Shown here: positions 1-5,288 of the stretch, piece by piece | How the letters are laid out: each line of letters opens with the position of its first letter | How positions within the stretch are numbered: position 1 is the stretch's first letter | Origin: Cyanothece sp. UBA12306 | GTDB lineage: Bacteria; Cyanobacteriota; Cyanobacteriia; Cyanobacteriales; Microcystaceae | Length of the DNA: 5,288 nucleotides | NCBI GenBank assembly: GCA_003448685.1 | Contig: DLXW01000083.1 | Location: forward strand, 1 to 5,288 | Direction of reading: 5' to 3' | Notes under the pieces: model-generated | Told to the model about the DNA's origin: nothing | Databases searched by the model: none | The model's input: the letters and a program-made list of their open reading frames with translations, nothing else | Position numbers and translations under genes: made by a program

Positions 1-1
1 G

Positions 2-613
2 AAAAGTTTGATAAACTATGAAGAAGAACTACTCAAGCTTAAAGACTATCTTGCAGGGGAAGATGATCCAATTAAACGTCAAGACAAGAGGGATGAAATC
101 ATGGGCAAGATTTGGGATCTCATTGAACATCAAGATGACGATCTTAAACACTTCGCTGATGATATGAAAGATGTCAATATCAAGGTTCGTGACTGGCTAG
201 ATCAAGATATAGATAAGCTAGCAGATTTGTTAAGAGATGCCAATCAGGTGCAAATCCATAAATTACAAAGGATTTTGGCAAGAGCTGAAGATGAAGAACG
301 AGCTATTTGGGAAGCAAAGCTTGGCGAAGCATTAGCCCTCTTTTTACCTGATTCAGACAAAGCCTTAGAGCAAATTACCAAGAGTAATGATTTAGATTCC
401 CCTATGGGTGGGGGTGGTGGAGGATGGTGGGGAGGTTGGTGGTCTTCTTCCGTCAGTGATCAAGATGAAGACAACTTTGACTTTACTAATTATAATACGG
501 CGGCCTCTCCTAACCCACTCCAATCGGTTCAATCAGTTCCTGAACCATCATCAATTATCAGTTTAATAGCATTAGGAGGATTAGGTTTATTAACTCGTAA
601 ACGAGTAAAGTAA
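2..613 (+). CDS. PEP-CTERM sorting domain protein (5' partial)
   Basis: This is the C-terminal part of a secreted or surface protein with a PEP-CTERM tail. The frame is open to the left edge and a TTG at 8 is the only start-like codon nearby, with no signal peptide after it, so the true start probably lies upstream. Counting from that TTG, residues 1-125 are highly charged, acidic and predicted helical (many D/E/K, few G/P). Residues 134-145 are a Gly/Trp tract (GGGGGGWWGGWW), followed by a Ser/Asp/Asn-rich linker. The tail has the three canonical parts: PEP at 178-180, a hydrophobic helix at about 182-195, and a basic end (RKRVK). In this family the tail is recognised and cleaved by an exosortase at the inner membrane during export; no exosortase gene lies in the window. 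The body of the protein matches no family I recognise. The sorting tail is certain; the function is unknown. Confidence 0.85.
   Translation, partial: KSLINYEEELLKLKDYLAGEDDPIKRQDKRDEIMGKIWDLIEHQDDDLKHFADDMKDVNIKVRDWLDQDIDKLADLLRDANQVQIHKLQRILARAEDEERAIWEAKLGEALALFLPDSDKALEQITKSNDLDSPMGGGGGGWWGGWWSSSVSDQDEDNFDFTNYNTAASPNPLQSVQSVPEPSSIISLIALGGLGLLTRKRVK
406..442 (+). other. G-rich tract encoding the Gly/Trp segment
   Basis: The coding strand here is almost only G with single T/A interruptions, including runs of 3, 5 and 4 G and several GG pairs. It encodes the GGGGGGWWGGWW segment of the PEP-CTERM protein. The density of G-runs could allow a G-quadruplex, mostly two-tetrad, in the mRNA or non-template strand. 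This is inferred from base composition only; low-complexity protein coding is a sufficient explanation. Confidence 0.35.
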
Positions 614-624
614 TTTCTTGATGC

Positions 625-633
625 TGCTACAAT
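625..633 (+). promoter_or_regulatory. Candidate extended -10 promoter of the toxin-antitoxin operon
   Basis: TGCTACAAT matches the extended -10 form TGnTATAAT at all but one base. It lies just after the PEP-CTERM stop codon. Transcription would begin near 640, leaving about 25 bases of leader before the antitoxin ATG at 665. There is no convincing -35 box at the right spacing, which extended -10 promoters can tolerate. No terminator separates the upstream gene, so read-through is also possible. Confidence 0.3.
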
Positions 634-664
634 GAAAATAGTCTAAATCTTGAATATTAGTTCA

Positions 665-913
665 ATGACTTCTCCAGTGATCGCAATTGTCAAAAATGGC
701 AAGATTGAGCTATTAAACCCCTTATCTTTTCCCGAAGGAACTCAGTTATTAGTGACTCCTATTCCTTCGGACAATGAGCTTGAAACTATCGAAACGATGG
801 ATGAGTTGTCTAACCTATCCTTACAGGGATTGAATCTTGCTTATGATGAAAACGAACCAGAATATACTTTAGAACAAATTAAAGAATTTAATCCTGACTA
901 TGAAGGAGGGTGA
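665..913 (+). CDS. Type II toxin-antitoxin system antitoxin, partner of PemK/MazF toxin
   Basis: This is a small antitoxin expected to bind and neutralise the PemK/MazF-type RNase encoded directly downstream, and probably to repress their shared promoter. From the ATG at 665 it is 82 residues. The N-terminal half (VIAIVKNGKIELLNPLSFPE, residues 5-24) looks like a short beta-rich domain of the kind seen in cyanobacterial antitoxins of the DUF104/AbrB-like sort. The acidic C-terminal half, ending in EPEYTLEQIKEFNPDYEGG, is the usual toxin-binding tail. A TTG at 650 would add five residues (MNISS), but the ATG fits the family better; there is an in-frame stop at 644-646 and no clear Shine-Dalgarno for either start. 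The last 14 bases overlap the toxin gene, implying translational coupling. Assignment rests on the tail, the size and the gene pairing; the exact antitoxin family is less sure. Confidence 0.82.
   Translation: MTSPVIAIVKNGKIELLNPLSFPEGTQLLVTPIPSDNELETIETMDELSNLSLQGLNLAYDENEPEYTLEQIKEFNPDYEGG
732..770 (+). repeat. 9-base perfect inverted repeat inside the antitoxin gene
   Basis: CCGAAGGAA (732-740) pairs perfectly with TTCCTTCGG (762-770) across a 21-base loop. Five of the nine pairs are G-C, so the mRNA could form a hairpin here. It encodes the PEG...IPSDN stretch of the antitoxin and is not followed by a T-run, so it is not an intrinsic terminator. A role in translation or mRNA decay of the operon is possible but unsupported. 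Confidence 0.4.
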
Positions 914-1241
914 TGTCATTTTAGCTTCCATTACACAAGCGGACGGAAAAAAGAAAAATCGTCCTGTCATTATCCTTCGTATCATGCCAAAGTATAATGA
1001 TTATTTAGTCTGTAGTCTAAGCACTCAGTTAAATCAATATATTAGAAACTTTGACGAGATAATTTCTGTTCATGATTCAGATTTTTTCTCCAGCGGATTA
1101 GTTTTATCTTCAGTTATTAGACTAGGATTTCTGGCACTTCTCCCTAAAAGAAAAATTATTGGTTTAATTGGTTCAATTTCCGCAACGAGACATCAAACAC
1201 TGCTACAAAATTTAAGTGATTATCTTATTAAAAACCTATAA
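900..1241 (+). CDS. PemK/MazF family toxin (endoribonuclease)
   Basis: This is a toxin of a type II toxin-antitoxin module. Family members are mRNA (sometimes tRNA or rRNA) endoribonucleases active in the cytoplasm as dimers with an SH3-like beta-barrel. At 113 residues the length is typical. Visible family marks are the N-terminal GDVILASITQADGKKKNRP with the conserved Arg-Pro at 21-22 followed by the hydrophobic strand VIIL, the LVCSLSTQL strand (36-44, the Ser/Thr of the usual active-site region), and the C-terminal helix. The ATG at 900 lies inside the last codons of the antitoxin, which overlaps it by 14 bases, and has no Shine-Dalgarno upstream, so translation is probably coupled to the antitoxin. 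A GGAGG lies just inside the gene, but the ATG that follows it (913) is in another frame and stops after three codons, so it does not mark an alternative start. The target RNA sequence cannot be told. Confidence 0.9.
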   Translation: MKEGDVILASITQADGKKKNRPVIILRIMPKYNDYLVCSLSTQLNQYIRNFDEIISVHDSDFFSSGLVLSSVIRLGFLALLPKRKIIGLIGSISATRHQTLLQNLSDYLIKNL

Positions 1242-1244
1242 ACA

Positions 1245-1292
1245 TCAATTAAAAAAACTCCATTAACCGAACCAACCTATCATTTTAATTGA
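1245..1292. repeat. 10-base perfect inverted repeat after the toxin gene
   Basis: TCAATTAAAA (1245-1254) and TTTTAATTGA (1283-1292) are exact reverse complements separated by 28 bases. They sit between the toxin stop and the Txe/YoeB relic. The stem is almost all A-T and is followed by an A-rich, not T-rich, stretch, so it is not a good terminator. It might be a decayed element edge or chance in AT-rich sequence. Confidence 0.35.
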
Positions 1293-1534
1293 GAAAAACT
1301 AATTAAAGTTAATAAGGATGCCAAAAAATTGAAGCAGCCAACTTAGAAGAAAATTTACGATCCTTACTGGAAATCCTCAAACAAAATCCCTATGAACCTC
1401 GCTATGAGAAACTATCAGGTAATCTCAAGGGGTATTATTCGAGGCGAATTAATATCAAACATCGTCTAGTTTATGGGATTAATGAGGAGACTAAAACAAT
1501 TCAGATTGTTTCTGTATGGTCACATTACGAGTAA
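1293..1534 (+). pseudogene. Txe/YoeB (RelE-fold) toxin remnant, frameshifted and without start codon
   Basis: The frame ending at 1534 reads, from 1328, as about 68 residues of a clear Txe/YoeB-type ribosome-dependent mRNA interferase: a helix (LEENLRSLLEILKQNPY), then YEKLSGNLKGYYSRRIN, IKHRLVY and a C-terminal WSHYE. These hold the Glu, Arg, His and terminal His-Tyr positions that are catalytic in YoeB. The frame runs open only from 1316 and contains no ATG, GTG or TTG start. Just upstream, another frame reads KLIKVNKDAKK, which resembles the usual N-terminal KDAKK segment, but it hits a TAG at 1344. One extra A in the A6 run at 1323-1328 would join the two as KDAKKIEAANLEENL. Even then no start codon precedes it, because a TGA lies at 1290-1292, and the family's N-terminal strand looks shortened. 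No antitoxin gene is present. I judge it a decayed gene; a sequencing error could explain the one-base shift but not the missing start. Confidence 0.8.
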
Positions 1535-1546
1535 AGCTTTAATTGC

Positions 1547-3292
1547 TTAAATTCCCATATCAACAGTAAAATAAATGCCATTTTCTTGCCAATTTTTTTC
1601 TCTTGTTTCCACATCAGTTAAGCGGATAGCAAAATCTAAACGAGCATTAAAATTATCATTAATGCGCCAAGAAAGACCTAATCCAACAGAAGCTAAAGTA
1701 TTAGGATTAAATTCTGGTCTGTCATTATTCCAACTCGTTCCAATGTTAAAAAAAGGAATAACTTGCATCACAAAAGATTCTTCGGGAATTTGCCACACAG
1801 GATAGCGAAATTCTACATTAGTAAAGAATCCATTATCGGTTAATCGTAAATTCTGACGATACCCTTTAACGCTTCCTAGTCCCCCTAAAGCAAACTGTTC
1901 GATGGGAATAATAGGGCGATCTGCTATTTGAATATCTGTTTGTACCAAAAATAAGGTTTCAGGGGCAAATAAACGGGCCCATTGTGCTTGTCCTCGCCAC
2001 AAAAAATAGGTGGTTTCGGGTGCATTGGGATTAAAAGGAGCGTCATAAGCTTCCGTATTTCCTAAAGCATCAATGCCAAAATTAAAGTCAGAACGGGCAG
2101 CTAAAACTTGTTCTTGATCTCGTTGAGTCCACTCTTGAAAAAAGCGTAAGCTAGTAATAAAAGTTCTGCCATTGATATCCGAACCAGGGGTAATAGGAAA
2201 TCCCCGTCCTAAAACTCCCAAATCGGTTTGATTTTTTTGATGATCAAAAGTTAATCCTACTGCGAATTCTTCACTGGGATTTTGCCAAACAGGATGACGA
2301 ATACTAATAAAATATTTATCATAATTAGATGAAATACTTAAAGCATCTAGGGGAGGTTCAATAATCCAACTTGGTAAGGAACGATAACCCACAGTAATGG
2401 TTCCATTAGAGGCAGTAAAAGGATAAGTATAGCTAACTTCAACATCATTACTACCATCACTATTGCGATAAGAAAGATTCAGGCGATCGCCATTTCCTGT
2501 TAAATTTCTCTCAGTAATTCTTGTTCCTCGACGAAATGAACCAACACTGGGAACACGGCCATTATCTAGGACGGCCCGAAAATCAAAAGTATCTGCGGTG
2601 ACGATATTAACCTTTAAAATATTAGTACCTGAAGTAGTGCCACTGGCTAATTCCGATTGAATATTTTTGATAATAGGATCAAGTTGTAATAATTGTAAGG
2701 CTTCTAATAACTGAGGAACATTAAGGGGAGTTGCAGCCGCCAATTCCAAGCGATCGCGGACATAACTTTCATTTAAACGACCTTCGATAGTAATTTCAAT
2801 ATCTGCTAATTTTCCTTCTAGAATTTCAATAGTAACCACTCCATCTTTTACACTTTGGGAAGGAAGATAAGCCCCAGAGGTATAATATCCGTTATCAATA
2901 TAAAATTGAGTAATTATTGTCGCCGCTTCCGTTAATTCTCCATAGGAAATAGGACGTTGAGTAAATCGTTCCGTAAGTTCAGCTAACCTTTCTTGGCTAA
3001 AAACCGTACTACCAATAAATTCAAACTTTTCAACTGTTAGCATTCCTTGAATAGGAGGACTAACCGGATTAGTTTCGGGGGAGTTAGGAGTAGGAGGTTG
3101 GATTTCTTCTAAAGAAGGTAAAGGAGGGGGAATAGTCGGTAGGGAAGGTTCCTGAGATGGTGCAGAAATAACCCCTTGTGCTAGGGTTGAAGAATTCTTG
3201 CCAACCATCAGCCAGACTGAACTGATAGCTGTTAGCCAAATTATTAGAGAAAATAACCCATAACCGCGATTATTTTCGGTTAAATTGCCCAT
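1547..3292 (-). CDS. TpsB outer-membrane transporter (ShlB/FhaC/HecB family)
   Basis: This is the outer-membrane pore of a two-partner secretion system, expected to translocate the divergently encoded TpsA. The 581 residues are a normal length. Residues 12-39 form a signal peptide (hydrophobic core, ending near TLAQ). Residues 43-80 are a Pro-rich linker. The first POTRA domain (POTRA_2 type) spans about 84-160, with the typical FIDNGY-like stretch seen as YIDNGYYTSGAYLP (131-144). A second POTRA follows at about 161-235, and the rest is beta-barrel strands. The conserved loop-6 motif, usually VRGY/F, is VKGYR at 475-479, within LGSVKGYRQNLRLTDNGFF. ATG 3292 is preceded by AGGA five bases away and by an in-frame TGA at 3305-3307, fixing the start. 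Its 3' end converges on the Txe/YoeB relic with only 12 bases between them and no obvious terminator. Family is sure; the cargo is inferred from position. Confidence 0.95.
   Translation of the reverse strand: MGNLTENNRGYGLFSLIIWLTAISSVWLMVGKNSSTLAQGVISAPSQEPSLPTIPPPLPSLEEIQPPTPNSPETNPVSPPIQGMLTVEKFEFIGSTVFSQERLAELTERFTQRPISYGELTEAATIITQFYIDNGYYTSGAYLPSQSVKDGVVTIEILEGKLADIEITIEGRLNESYVRDRLELAAATPLNVPQLLEALQLLQLDPIIKNIQSELASGTTSGTNILKVNIVTADTFDFRAVLDNGRVPSVGSFRRGTRITERNLTGNGDRLNLSYRNSDGSNDVEVSYTYPFTASNGTITVGYRSLPSWIIEPPLDALSISSNYDKYFISIRHPVWQNPSEEFAVGLTFDHQKNQTDLGVLGRGFPITPGSDINGRTFITSLRFFQEWTQRDQEQVLAARSDFNFGIDALGNTEAYDAPFNPNAPETTYFLWRGQAQWARLFAPETLFLVQTDIQIADRPIIPIEQFALGGLGSVKGYRQNLRLTDNGFFTNVEFRYPVWQIPEESFVMQVIPFFNIGTSWNNDRPEFNPNTLASVGLGLSWRINDNFNARLDFAIRLTDVETREKNWQENGIYFTVDMGI
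2483..2490. repeat. HIP1 palindrome (GCGATCGC)
   Basis: This is an exact copy of the highly iterated palindrome of cyanobacterial genomes, inside tpsB. It is one of three in the window and supports a cyanobacterial host. Confidence 0.85.
2750..2757. repeat. HIP1 palindrome (GCGATCGC)
   Basis: Second exact HIP1 copy, also inside tpsB, in the part encoding the second POTRA domain. Confidence 0.85.
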
Positions 3293-3297
3293 AATTG

Positions 3298-3301
3298 TCC
3301 T
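3298..3301 (-). promoter_or_regulatory. Ribosome binding site of tpsB
   Basis: Read on the minus strand, AGGA lies five bases before ATG 3292. With the in-frame stop at 3305-3307 it decides the tpsB start. Confidence 0.6.
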
Positions 3302-3311
3302 GCATCAATTG

Positions 3312-3367
3312 CTTACCTAAAAACTTACTCAAGCCGTATGATAAATCATCTCGGAAAAATAGGTAAG
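3312..3367. repeat. 8-base inverted repeat in the tps intergenic region
   Basis: CTTACCTA (3312-3319) and TAGGTAAG (3360-3367) are perfect reverse complements separated by 40 bases. They flank the candidate tpsB -10 box, and the right arm overlaps its putative -35 position. Paired arms could bind a regulator with DNA looping, but eight bases in AT-rich sequence can match by chance. Confidence 0.35.
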
Positions 3368-3472
3368 AAATTTTGTAAATTTATATTTCTCTGGTTCACC
3401 AAGATAGAATTGTCGCTAGAATAATCAGAAGATTTTTACCTTTGATTGCTCTGCTGTTCTAAAACAAAAAAA

Positions 3473-5288
3473 ATGTTTAAGTTTTGTTCCCCCTTAACCC
3501 TACTGTGTTTATCTTTAGCCACAGGAATCTCTCTATTAAACATTAAAAGTATTGTTTTAGCCCAGGCAATTCAAGCAGATCAGACCCTATCAAACAACGG
3601 ATTTACCGACTCCATTGTGAACCAAATGGGGGAGCAATATACTATTACAGGGGGAACAGAAGTTGGGGCTAATTTATTTCATAGCTTTATCCAATTTTCC
3701 GTCCCTAATCTGGGCAGTGCTATCTTTAATAATGGAGAAGCGATCGCCAATATTATCAGCCGTGTCACAGGAACGAATATTTCTGATATTCAAGGATTAA
3801 TTCAAGCCAATGGTAACGCCAATCTCTTCCTAATTAATCCCAATGGCATTATTTTTGGTCCCAATGCCACCCTGAATATTGGTGGCTCATTTGTGGCCAG
3901 TACGGCTGATAGTATCGAATTTTTGGGAGGGGGTCAATTCAGCGCGAAAAACCCCAATAATGGCGGAACCCTCTTAACCATGACAGCACCCCTAGGATTG
4001 CAAATGGGACCAAATCCAGGGGAAATTAGAGTTCAAGGATTCGGCAATAATCTAGTTACCAACCCCAACAATTTTGAAATCCAAAGACTCCCCAGTCCTC
4101 CCAACGGACCTTTTGCCCCAGTCACACCCCTAGCAGTTAATCCAGGACAAACCCTAGCCTTAGTTGGGGGTGATATTGTCTTTGAAGGGGGTAACATTGA
4201 AGCAGCCCAAGGACGTATCGAATTAGGGTCTTTTAGCAATGGTCGCGTTGACTTCGCTACGAATAATGGACAACTCCAACTAACTACCCCAAGCGGTTCC
4301 ATTGCTTATAACAACATCGAATTTAGAGACGCTTCATCGGCCGATGTTAGCGGAAATAGCGGGGGTAGCGTACAAGTTCAAGGGAAAAATTTAACCCTTA
4401 GTGGCGGTTCTGTAATCTTAGCCAATACTACTGGCAATGGAACAGGGGGTGAATTAAGGGTAAGAACCTCCGAATCTATTGAAGCAACAGGAATCGGCAA
4501 TAAACCCCCAAATGTTCCCCCCTTTGGCTTTGCTCATCAAATTTTTAGCGGATTATTTACCGATGTAGCCTCTAGTAGTACAGCGAATGCCCAAGGTGGA
4601 CACATTGTTTTAGAAACGGGACAATTAATTGTCGCTGAGGGGGCGCAAATTGGGGCCAATACTTTTGGACCAGGGAAAGGTGGACAGTTAACGGTTAACG
4701 CCCATCAGATTCAACTTAGCGGAGCAACCTTTTTAGGACCTAGTGGTTTATTTACCGCCGTTGCCCCCAACGCTTCAGGACCAGGGGGAACCATGAATAT
4801 CACCACCAATAATCTACAATTGAGCAATGGAGCCCAAATTAACGGTAATACCTTTGGGTCAGGCGATGGGGGAATAGTCACCATCAATGCCCAACAAATC
4901 GAAATGACTGATAATAATAGCCCAGAAAACCCAACTGGAATTGTTGTCAATGTTGAAACTAATGCTTCAGGACAAGGGGGCAATTTACACCTAACAACTG
5001 AAGGTTTACAAATTAGAGATGGGGCGCAAATTGTTTCTCGGACTGTCGGTTCAGGAAATGCCGGAACATTAGAGATCAAAGCCAATGAAATAGATATTGA
5101 GGGGATTTCCAATTTCCGTCCCAGTGGTATTTTTAGTCAAGTTGGTCTTCTTAGCGTCATGAATGACACAACCATGGGCAACGGCGGGGAGATTATGATT
5201 GATGCTAACCGTTTAAGTCTCAAAGATGGCGGACAGATTAGTACCAACACCGCCGCCTTAGGCCAAGCTGGTAATATTAGAATTAATT
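3473..5288 (+). CDS. TpsA: filamentous haemagglutinin N-terminal domain exoprotein (3' partial)
   Basis: This is the secreted partner of the TPS system, a large surface or released protein expected to fold as a right-handed beta-helix outside the cell. The frame is open for 605 codons to the right edge with no stop. Residues 1-30 are a signal peptide (MFKFCSPL, hydrophobic core, cleavage near VLA-QA). About 35-150 is the TPS/haemagglutination-activity domain (Haemagg_act type), with SFIQFSVPN at 71-79 and the NPNG motif at 122-125 in LINPNGIIFGPNA, the region recognised by TpsB POTRA domains. From about residue 290 a repeat region begins, marked by recurring GG-x-hydrophobic strands (for example GGELRV, GGQLTV, GGTMNI, GGNLHL, GGEIMI). 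The ATG at 3473 has only an A-rich stretch before it and no Shine-Dalgarno; an in-frame TGA lies at 3443. It may act in adhesion or matrix, but the deciding C-terminus is not in the window. Confidence 0.93.
   Translation, partial: MFKFCSPLTLLCLSLATGISLLNIKSIVLAQAIQADQTLSNNGFTDSIVNQMGEQYTITGGTEVGANLFHSFIQFSVPNLGSAIFNNGEAIANIISRVTGTNISDIQGLIQANGNANLFLINPNGIIFGPNATLNIGGSFVASTADSIEFLGGGQFSAKNPNNGGTLLTMTAPLGLQMGPNPGEIRVQGFGNNLVTNPNNFEIQRLPSPPNGPFAPVTPLAVNPGQTLALVGGDIVFEGGNIEAAQGRIELGSFSNGRVDFATNNGQLQLTTPSGSIAYNNIEFRDASSADVSGNSGGSVQVQGKNLTLSGGSVILANTTGNGTGGELRVRTSESIEATGIGNKPPNVPPFGFAHQIFSGLFTDVASSSTANAQGGHIVLETGQLIVAEGAQIGANTFGPGKGGQLTVNAHQIQLSGATFLGPSGLFTAVAPNASGPGGTMNITTNNLQLSNGAQINGNTFGSGDGGIVTINAQQIEMTDNNSPENPTGIVVNVETNASGQGGNLHLTTEGLQIRDGAQIVSRTVGSGNAGTLEIKANEIDIEGISNFRPSGIFSQVGLLSVMNDTTMGNGGEIMIDANRLSLKDGGQISTNTAALGQAGNIRIN
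3740..3747. repeat. HIP1 palindrome (GCGATCGC)
   Basis: Third exact HIP1 copy, inside the part of tpsA encoding the TPS domain (residues around 90). Confidence 0.85.
4640..5288 (+). repeat. TpsA beta-helix superrepeats (63-69 residues)
   Basis: The unit starts with GAQI and a T-x-G turn followed by GG or AG: residues 390-404 (GAQIGANTFGPGKGG), 453-467 (GAQINGNTFGSGDGG), 517-531 (GAQIVSRTVGSGNAG) and 586-600 (GGQISTNTAALGQAG). Spacings are 63, 64 and 69 residues. Each unit holds a second half with SG/TG-I/L-F/V, then an A-S-G-x-GG or equivalent turn (424-439, 488-503, 551-572). At DNA level the 13-mer GGGGCGCAAATTG occurs at both 4640 and 5021, exactly two units apart. The pattern implies duplicated beta-helix coils; the last copy is cut by the window end. 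Confidence 0.75.

Larger units (their letters stand above)
3293..3472. promoter_or_regulatory. Divergent tpsB-tpsA intergenic promoter region
   Basis: These 180 bases separate the start codons of tpsB (left) and tpsA (right), so both promoters should lie here. On the minus strand, TATCAT (3338-3343) is a fair -10 box, giving a leader of about 40 bases; the hexamer at the matching -35 position (3361-3366, TTACCT) is weak. On the plus strand, TAGAAT (3405-3410) is a fair -10 for tpsA with a leader of about 55 bases and no good -35. No NtcA-type GTA-N8-TAC site was found around GTAAG at 3363. No small gene is visible. The promoter boxes are weak guesses; the presence of promoters in the region is much safer. 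Confidence 0.5.

Noticed and set aside
1323..1334. Programmed -1 frameshift at the A6 run of the Txe/YoeB remnant
   Set aside because: The run does not form a proper X-XXY-YYZ heptamer in the incoming frame, and that frame has no start codon after the TGA at 1290, so there is nothing to shift from.
1532..1541. TAAAGCTTTA palindrome between the Txe/YoeB remnant and tpsB as a terminator
   Set aside because: The stem is five bases with no loop and no T-run, so it cannot act as an intrinsic terminator; it is most likely chance.
1575..1805. Plus-strand open frame of 76 codons
   Set aside because: It lies wholly antisense to the beta-barrel end of tpsB, has no recognisable protein features and is a shadow of that gene.
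4033..4302. Minus-strand open frame of 89 codons
   Set aside because: It is antisense to tpsA, whose frame runs continuously through here with clear TPS-protein sequence; its Pro/Ser/Leu-rich composition is the complement of Gly/Asn-rich repeats.
4711..5112. Minus-strand open frame of 133 codons
   Set aside because: It is antisense to the tpsA repeat region; its repetitive Pro-rich pattern mirrors the TpsA repeats and shows no family features.
4640..5288. CRISPR-like or tandem DNA array
   Set aside because: The repetition is at protein level with diverged DNA, in frame with tpsA, and lacks identical short repeats with unique spacers.

Overview
The window looks like a piece of an AT-rich cyanobacterial chromosome. 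Three exact HIP1 palindromes (GCGATCGC), a PEP-CTERM sorting tail, a cyanobacterial-style antitoxin/PemK-MazF pair and a two-partner secretion (TPS) locus whose TpsA has the N-terminal domain typical of cyanobacterial filamentous-haemagglutinin-like proteins all point the same way. The general style fits the unicellular Cyanothece/Crocosphaera/Microcystis-like groups, but the genus is inference only.

Left part (1-1546, everything on the plus strand): the 3' end of a gene for an acidic, helical PEP-CTERM protein whose start lies outside the window; then a compact type II toxin-antitoxin operon in which the antitoxin overlaps the PemK/MazF-type toxin by 14 bases; then the remnant of a second toxin, of the RelE-fold Txe/YoeB family. 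The remnant keeps a good catalytic C-terminus but has lost its start codon and is shifted by one base in an A-run.

Right part (1547-5288): a complete tpsB gene (minus strand; POTRA plus outer-membrane beta-barrel transporter) and, head to head with it across a 180-base intergenic region, the 5' 605 codons of a tpsA gene (plus strand) that runs off the right edge. TpsB is expected to export TpsA across the outer membrane. TpsA has a signal peptide, a TPS/haemagglutination domain with an NPNG motif, and a long beta-helix-like repeat region with a superrepeat of 63-69 residues. The divergent layout is less usual than the common co-directional tpsB-tpsA operon.

I do not see a clearly new system here. 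The points most worth a second look are the frameshifted Txe/YoeB relic, the divergent TPS promoter region with its 8-base dyad, the lysine in the TpsB VRGY-type motif, and a 9-base inverted repeat inside the antitoxin gene.
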